A DNA stretch of 6,953 nt, taken from a bacterium. Lineage in GTDB: Bacteria; Patescibacteriota; Microgenomatia; JAADGY01. The notes under the pieces were generated by a model. It was not told the DNA's origin. It saw nothing but the letters and a program-made list of their open reading frames with translations, and ran no database searches. Both the position numbers and the translations under genes were made by a program. The stretch spans positions 1-6,953 of the forward strand of contig JAADGY010000082.1 in NCBI GenBank assembly GCA_013152165.1, given 5' to 3'. Position 1 is the first letter of the stretch. Every line of letters begins with the position of its first letter. Below are positions 5,222-6,953 of the stretch, piece after piece.

Positions 5222-6310
5222 TTAACCTTCAGCCGGCTGTTTTTTAAGCTCTGCCTTTAAAAAATCCACATTAGGGATAGGTGACGGATCGATGCCGTTT
5301 AACATAGCCAAATAAAAACTGGTGTAAGCTCCGATCTGGATAATTTCAAACGCCTGCATTAACTTATCATCTGCCTCGGCCTTAATTATTTCATTAGGAA
5401 AGCCGCTTTTTTCAATCACTTGTTGGCTTAAAGCCACTCTTTGTTGAATTCTAGGCAAATAAAGATCCGAATCAAACAGGAAAAAAACTACATCATCCCT
5501 TAGTTGTTTAGGGTAGGGCAATGCCTCTAAAAAATGATGGTTCATTTCCGGGATAACAAGCTGGGTTGTTAAGTTCTTAGCATTTTCGTTGACTTGATTA
5601 TTAAACACATGCACCGCTCCGACCAAATGATCCGCCGCCACAAAAGCAATAATCCGCCTGAAGGCATTATAGGCTAAATATTTAGCAATGTTGGTGTCGA
5701 CTGATTCCGGCTCCAGGTCTTTGTTTTTGGATTTTAAATAACCCACCACCTGGCTTATTTGGCTATCGGTAATTTTTATCAAGCCAGCTTGGTTGAAAAT
5801 CGCCAGCAAACCAGTGATAGCATAGCCAACCGCCATTCTTGGCTGATTTGACGGATTAAACACCGGATCAATCAAATAAACCGGCCAGTTGTTATCCCGA
5901 GCCATCCGGCCCAACCGGCCGCCGGTGGTGATAACTACCACCTGCTCGCTTCTTTCTTTAGCCTGGCCCGCCGCTGTTAGGACTTCTTCTGTACTGCCGG
6001 AATAACTGGACAAAATCACCAAGCTTTTCTTATCAACAAACCCAGGCAGATTATAGCCGCTGACAACTTCAAACGGCGCCTTTAAATCCGGATATAGATG
6101 TTTGATTACATGTCCGCCAAGGGCTGATCCGCCCATGCCAACCAACACCACCTTTTCAACCTGCCCCGGTTTAATATCAATGTTTAAATCGCTCCCCGTT
6201 GCCCAGGCATCGCTAATCTGAGCCGGCAAAGCCTCGATCGATGCCAAAATCCCCTGTTTATCTAACTGCTTAATTTTGTCTCTGGAATCAATTAAGCCTT
6301 TATCTGTCAT
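5222..6310 (-). CDS. Bifunctional phosphoglucose/phosphomannose isomerase
   Basis: This 362-residue cytosolic enzyme interconverts fructose-6-phosphate with glucose-6-phosphate and mannose-6-phosphate, linking glycolysis to mannose-sugar synthesis. It has two SIS domains. The first carries VLVGMGGSALGG (55-66) and the phosphate-binding SSYSGSTEE (101-109), then TTGGRLG (128-134) and QPRMAVGYA (156-164, Arg158). The second carries FNNQVNENAKN (236-246), where Glu242 is the probable catalytic Glu, then PEMNHHF (254-260) with His258 or His259 the probable catalytic His. The C-terminal PSPIPNVDFLK (342-352) closes the family pattern. These catalytic assignments rest on the family pattern known from archaeal PGI/PMI. 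Length is complete. Unlike its neighbours it has a Shine-Dalgarno-like G tract and a leader of roughly 70 bases. It is the only clear central-metabolism gene here. Confidence 0.92.
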   Translation of the reverse strand: MTDKGLIDSRDKIKQLDKQGILASIEALPAQISDAWATGSDLNIDIKPGQVEKVVLVGMGGSALGGHVIKHLYPDLKAPFEVVSGYNLPGFVDKKSLVILSSYSGSTEEVLTAAGQAKERSEQVVVITTGGRLGRMARDNNWPVYLIDPVFNPSNQPRMAVGYAITGLLAIFNQAGLIKITDSQISQVVGYLKSKNKDLEPESVDTNIAKYLAYNAFRRIIAFVAADHLVGAVHVFNNQVNENAKNLTTQLVIPEMNHHFLEALPYPKQLRDDVVFFLFDSDLYLPRIQQRVALSQQVIEKSGFPNEIIKAEADDKLMQAFEIIQIGAYTSFYLAMLNGIDPSPIPNVDFLKAELKKQPAEG

Positions 6311-6313
6311 TAG

Positions 6314-6321
6314 CCCCCCTT
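6314..6321 (-). promoter_or_regulatory. Shine-Dalgarno-like G tract of the isomerase gene
   Basis: On the minus strand AAGGGGGG ends 3 bases before the ATG at 6310. The G run can pair with the CCUCC of 16S rRNA, using one G-U wobble, although the spacing is short. It is the only ribosome binding site in this window that I find convincing, and it supports the chosen start. Confidence 0.6.
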
Positions 6322-6387
6322 TTTAAATAAGTATTAGCTTCTTTAATTTTATCAAACCCGCATCTTTTAATGTCTTGTCCCTTAGGT

Positions 6388-6416
6388 TTTAAACTATTTT
6401 ACGCCCAACTTGTCAA
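6388..6416 (-). promoter_or_regulatory. Candidate promoter of the isomerase gene
   Basis: On the minus strand a perfect -35 TTGACA (6416-6411) is followed after 17 bases by TTTAAA (6393-6388), a four-of-six -10 match. Transcription would start near 6381, giving a leader of about 70 bases that includes the G tract. The -35 box directly abuts the stop codon of the gene to the right (6417-6419). The weak -10 keeps confidence moderate. Confidence 0.45.
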
Positions 6417-6953
6417 TCAAGGATAAACACTGGAGGATAAAAGAGGGTAAATCGATCTTAATAACTCCTTCCCTGCCCGATTATCATCTTTTGGCCTCAA
6501 AGAATTAACAACAATTATACGAGCTTGGTTAGAGACGGCACCATTTAATAACTCGTTAACAAATTCCTCTGCCTTTCTGTCGCCAGTTGTTGGCCCAAAC
6601 ATCTTTTGAAAATAAGCAACAACTTCTTCTATGGTCTGTTTAGGCAAAACATAGACATGACATAATAACGGCAACAAACCAGGCTGATTTTGTTCCCGAA
6701 TAGTTGGTCCAAACTTTATCCACCTCTCGACACTTCCCGGATGAACTACAGTGATTGGGGACATGCCCCAACCCACCCTTTTTTTTGGATCTTCAGTCGC
6801 ATTGATAACTTCCGGGGCAGGAGATGTTCTTTTTAATCGGTCTGCTAACAAGTCAGCTCCTAGTCCCCAAAAGGGCAGCACAATATTTGACACTCTACCC
6901 GTCAATTCCTCTAAAACTCTTTTCAGGGAATTGGCAACGAAAACATCACTTGT
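6417..6953 (-). CDS. Unrecognised protein, 5' end beyond the right edge
   Basis: The frame ends at a TGA (6417-6419) and is open without interruption to the right edge. The codon at 6903-6905 that might be taken as a start is TTG, and the 16 codons upstream of it are also open (SDVFVANSLKRVLEE), so the gene almost certainly begins outside the window; about 178 residues are visible. I do not recognise it. Visible parts are a helix (SLKRVLEELTGRV), a short hydrophobic IVLPFWGLGADLLADRLKR, a loop with KKRVGWGMSPITVVHPGSV, the strand LLPLLCHVYVLP, a helix TIEEVVAYFQKMFG, a helical EEFVNELLNGAV and the strand RIIVVNSLRP near the end. This alternation of helices and strands suggests a soluble alpha/beta protein. 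There is no membrane segment or metal motif. It lies on the same strand as the isomerase but is separated from it by 106 bp with its own promoter candidate. Confidence 0.75.
   Translation of the reverse strand, partial: TSDVFVANSLKRVLEELTGRVSNIVLPFWGLGADLLADRLKRTSPAPEVINATEDPKKRVGWGMSPITVVHPGSVERWIKFGPTIREQNQPGLLPLLCHVYVLPKQTIEEVVAYFQKMFGPTTGDRKAEEFVNELLNGAVSNQARIIVVNSLRPKDDNRAGKELLRSIYPLLSSSVYP

Overview
This AT-leaning window of compact small genes looks like a fragment of a reduced bacterial genome. I infer Candidate Phyla Radiation (Patescibacteria), possibly the Microgenomates side. The reasons are several start codons preceded by a -10-like box rather than a Shine-Dalgarno sequence, a broken Phd-like antitoxin/PIN toxin pair of a type common there, a stand-alone bifunctional phosphoglucose/phosphomannose isomerase, and several proteins I cannot assign. 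The placement is inference; no marker gene is present. TGA is used as a normal stop, so there is no sign of a recoded genetic code.

Layout from left to right. A possible coding tail (1-66) is followed by a low-molecular-weight phosphatase-like gene (112-525, +). This converges on an unrecognised 288-residue gene (561-1427, -) that has the best sigma-70-like promoter in the window. The 253 bp between it and the next gene holds divergent promoters, a pair of 21-22 bp near-identical direct repeats and a small palindrome. A two-gene + strand unit follows: a GrpB/UPF0157 nucleotidyltransferase-like protein (1681-2274) and a TehB-like SAM-dependent methyltransferase (2280-2891), 5 bp apart.

The 580 bp from 2892 to 3471 holds no intact gene. 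It contains the remains of a toxin-antitoxin module on the - strand. The N-terminal half of a Phd/YefM-type antitoxin is joined by an apparent internal deletion to the C-terminal two thirds of a PIN-domain toxin, which also carries a one-base frameshift in a homopolymer. Next come two overlapping + strand reading frames (3472-4155 and 4119-4610) that are probably one unrecognised gene split by a frameshift. A RimJ/RimL-type GNAT acetyltransferase (4642-5199, +) then converges on the bifunctional glucose/mannose-6-phosphate isomerase (5222-6310, -). The last gene (6417 to the right edge, -) is unrecognised and runs out of the window.

Only the isomerase is clearly central metabolism: it interconverts fructose-6-phosphate with glucose-6-phosphate and mannose-6-phosphate. 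The others are accessory modification or transfer enzymes and unknowns that do not form an obvious pathway. The most notable points are the fossil toxin-antitoxin locus, the split unknown gene, the recurring -10-box-next-to-ATG layout suggesting leaderless mRNAs, and the direct repeats over the promoter of the unknown 288-residue gene. I see no mobile element, CRISPR array, tRNA or rRNA.
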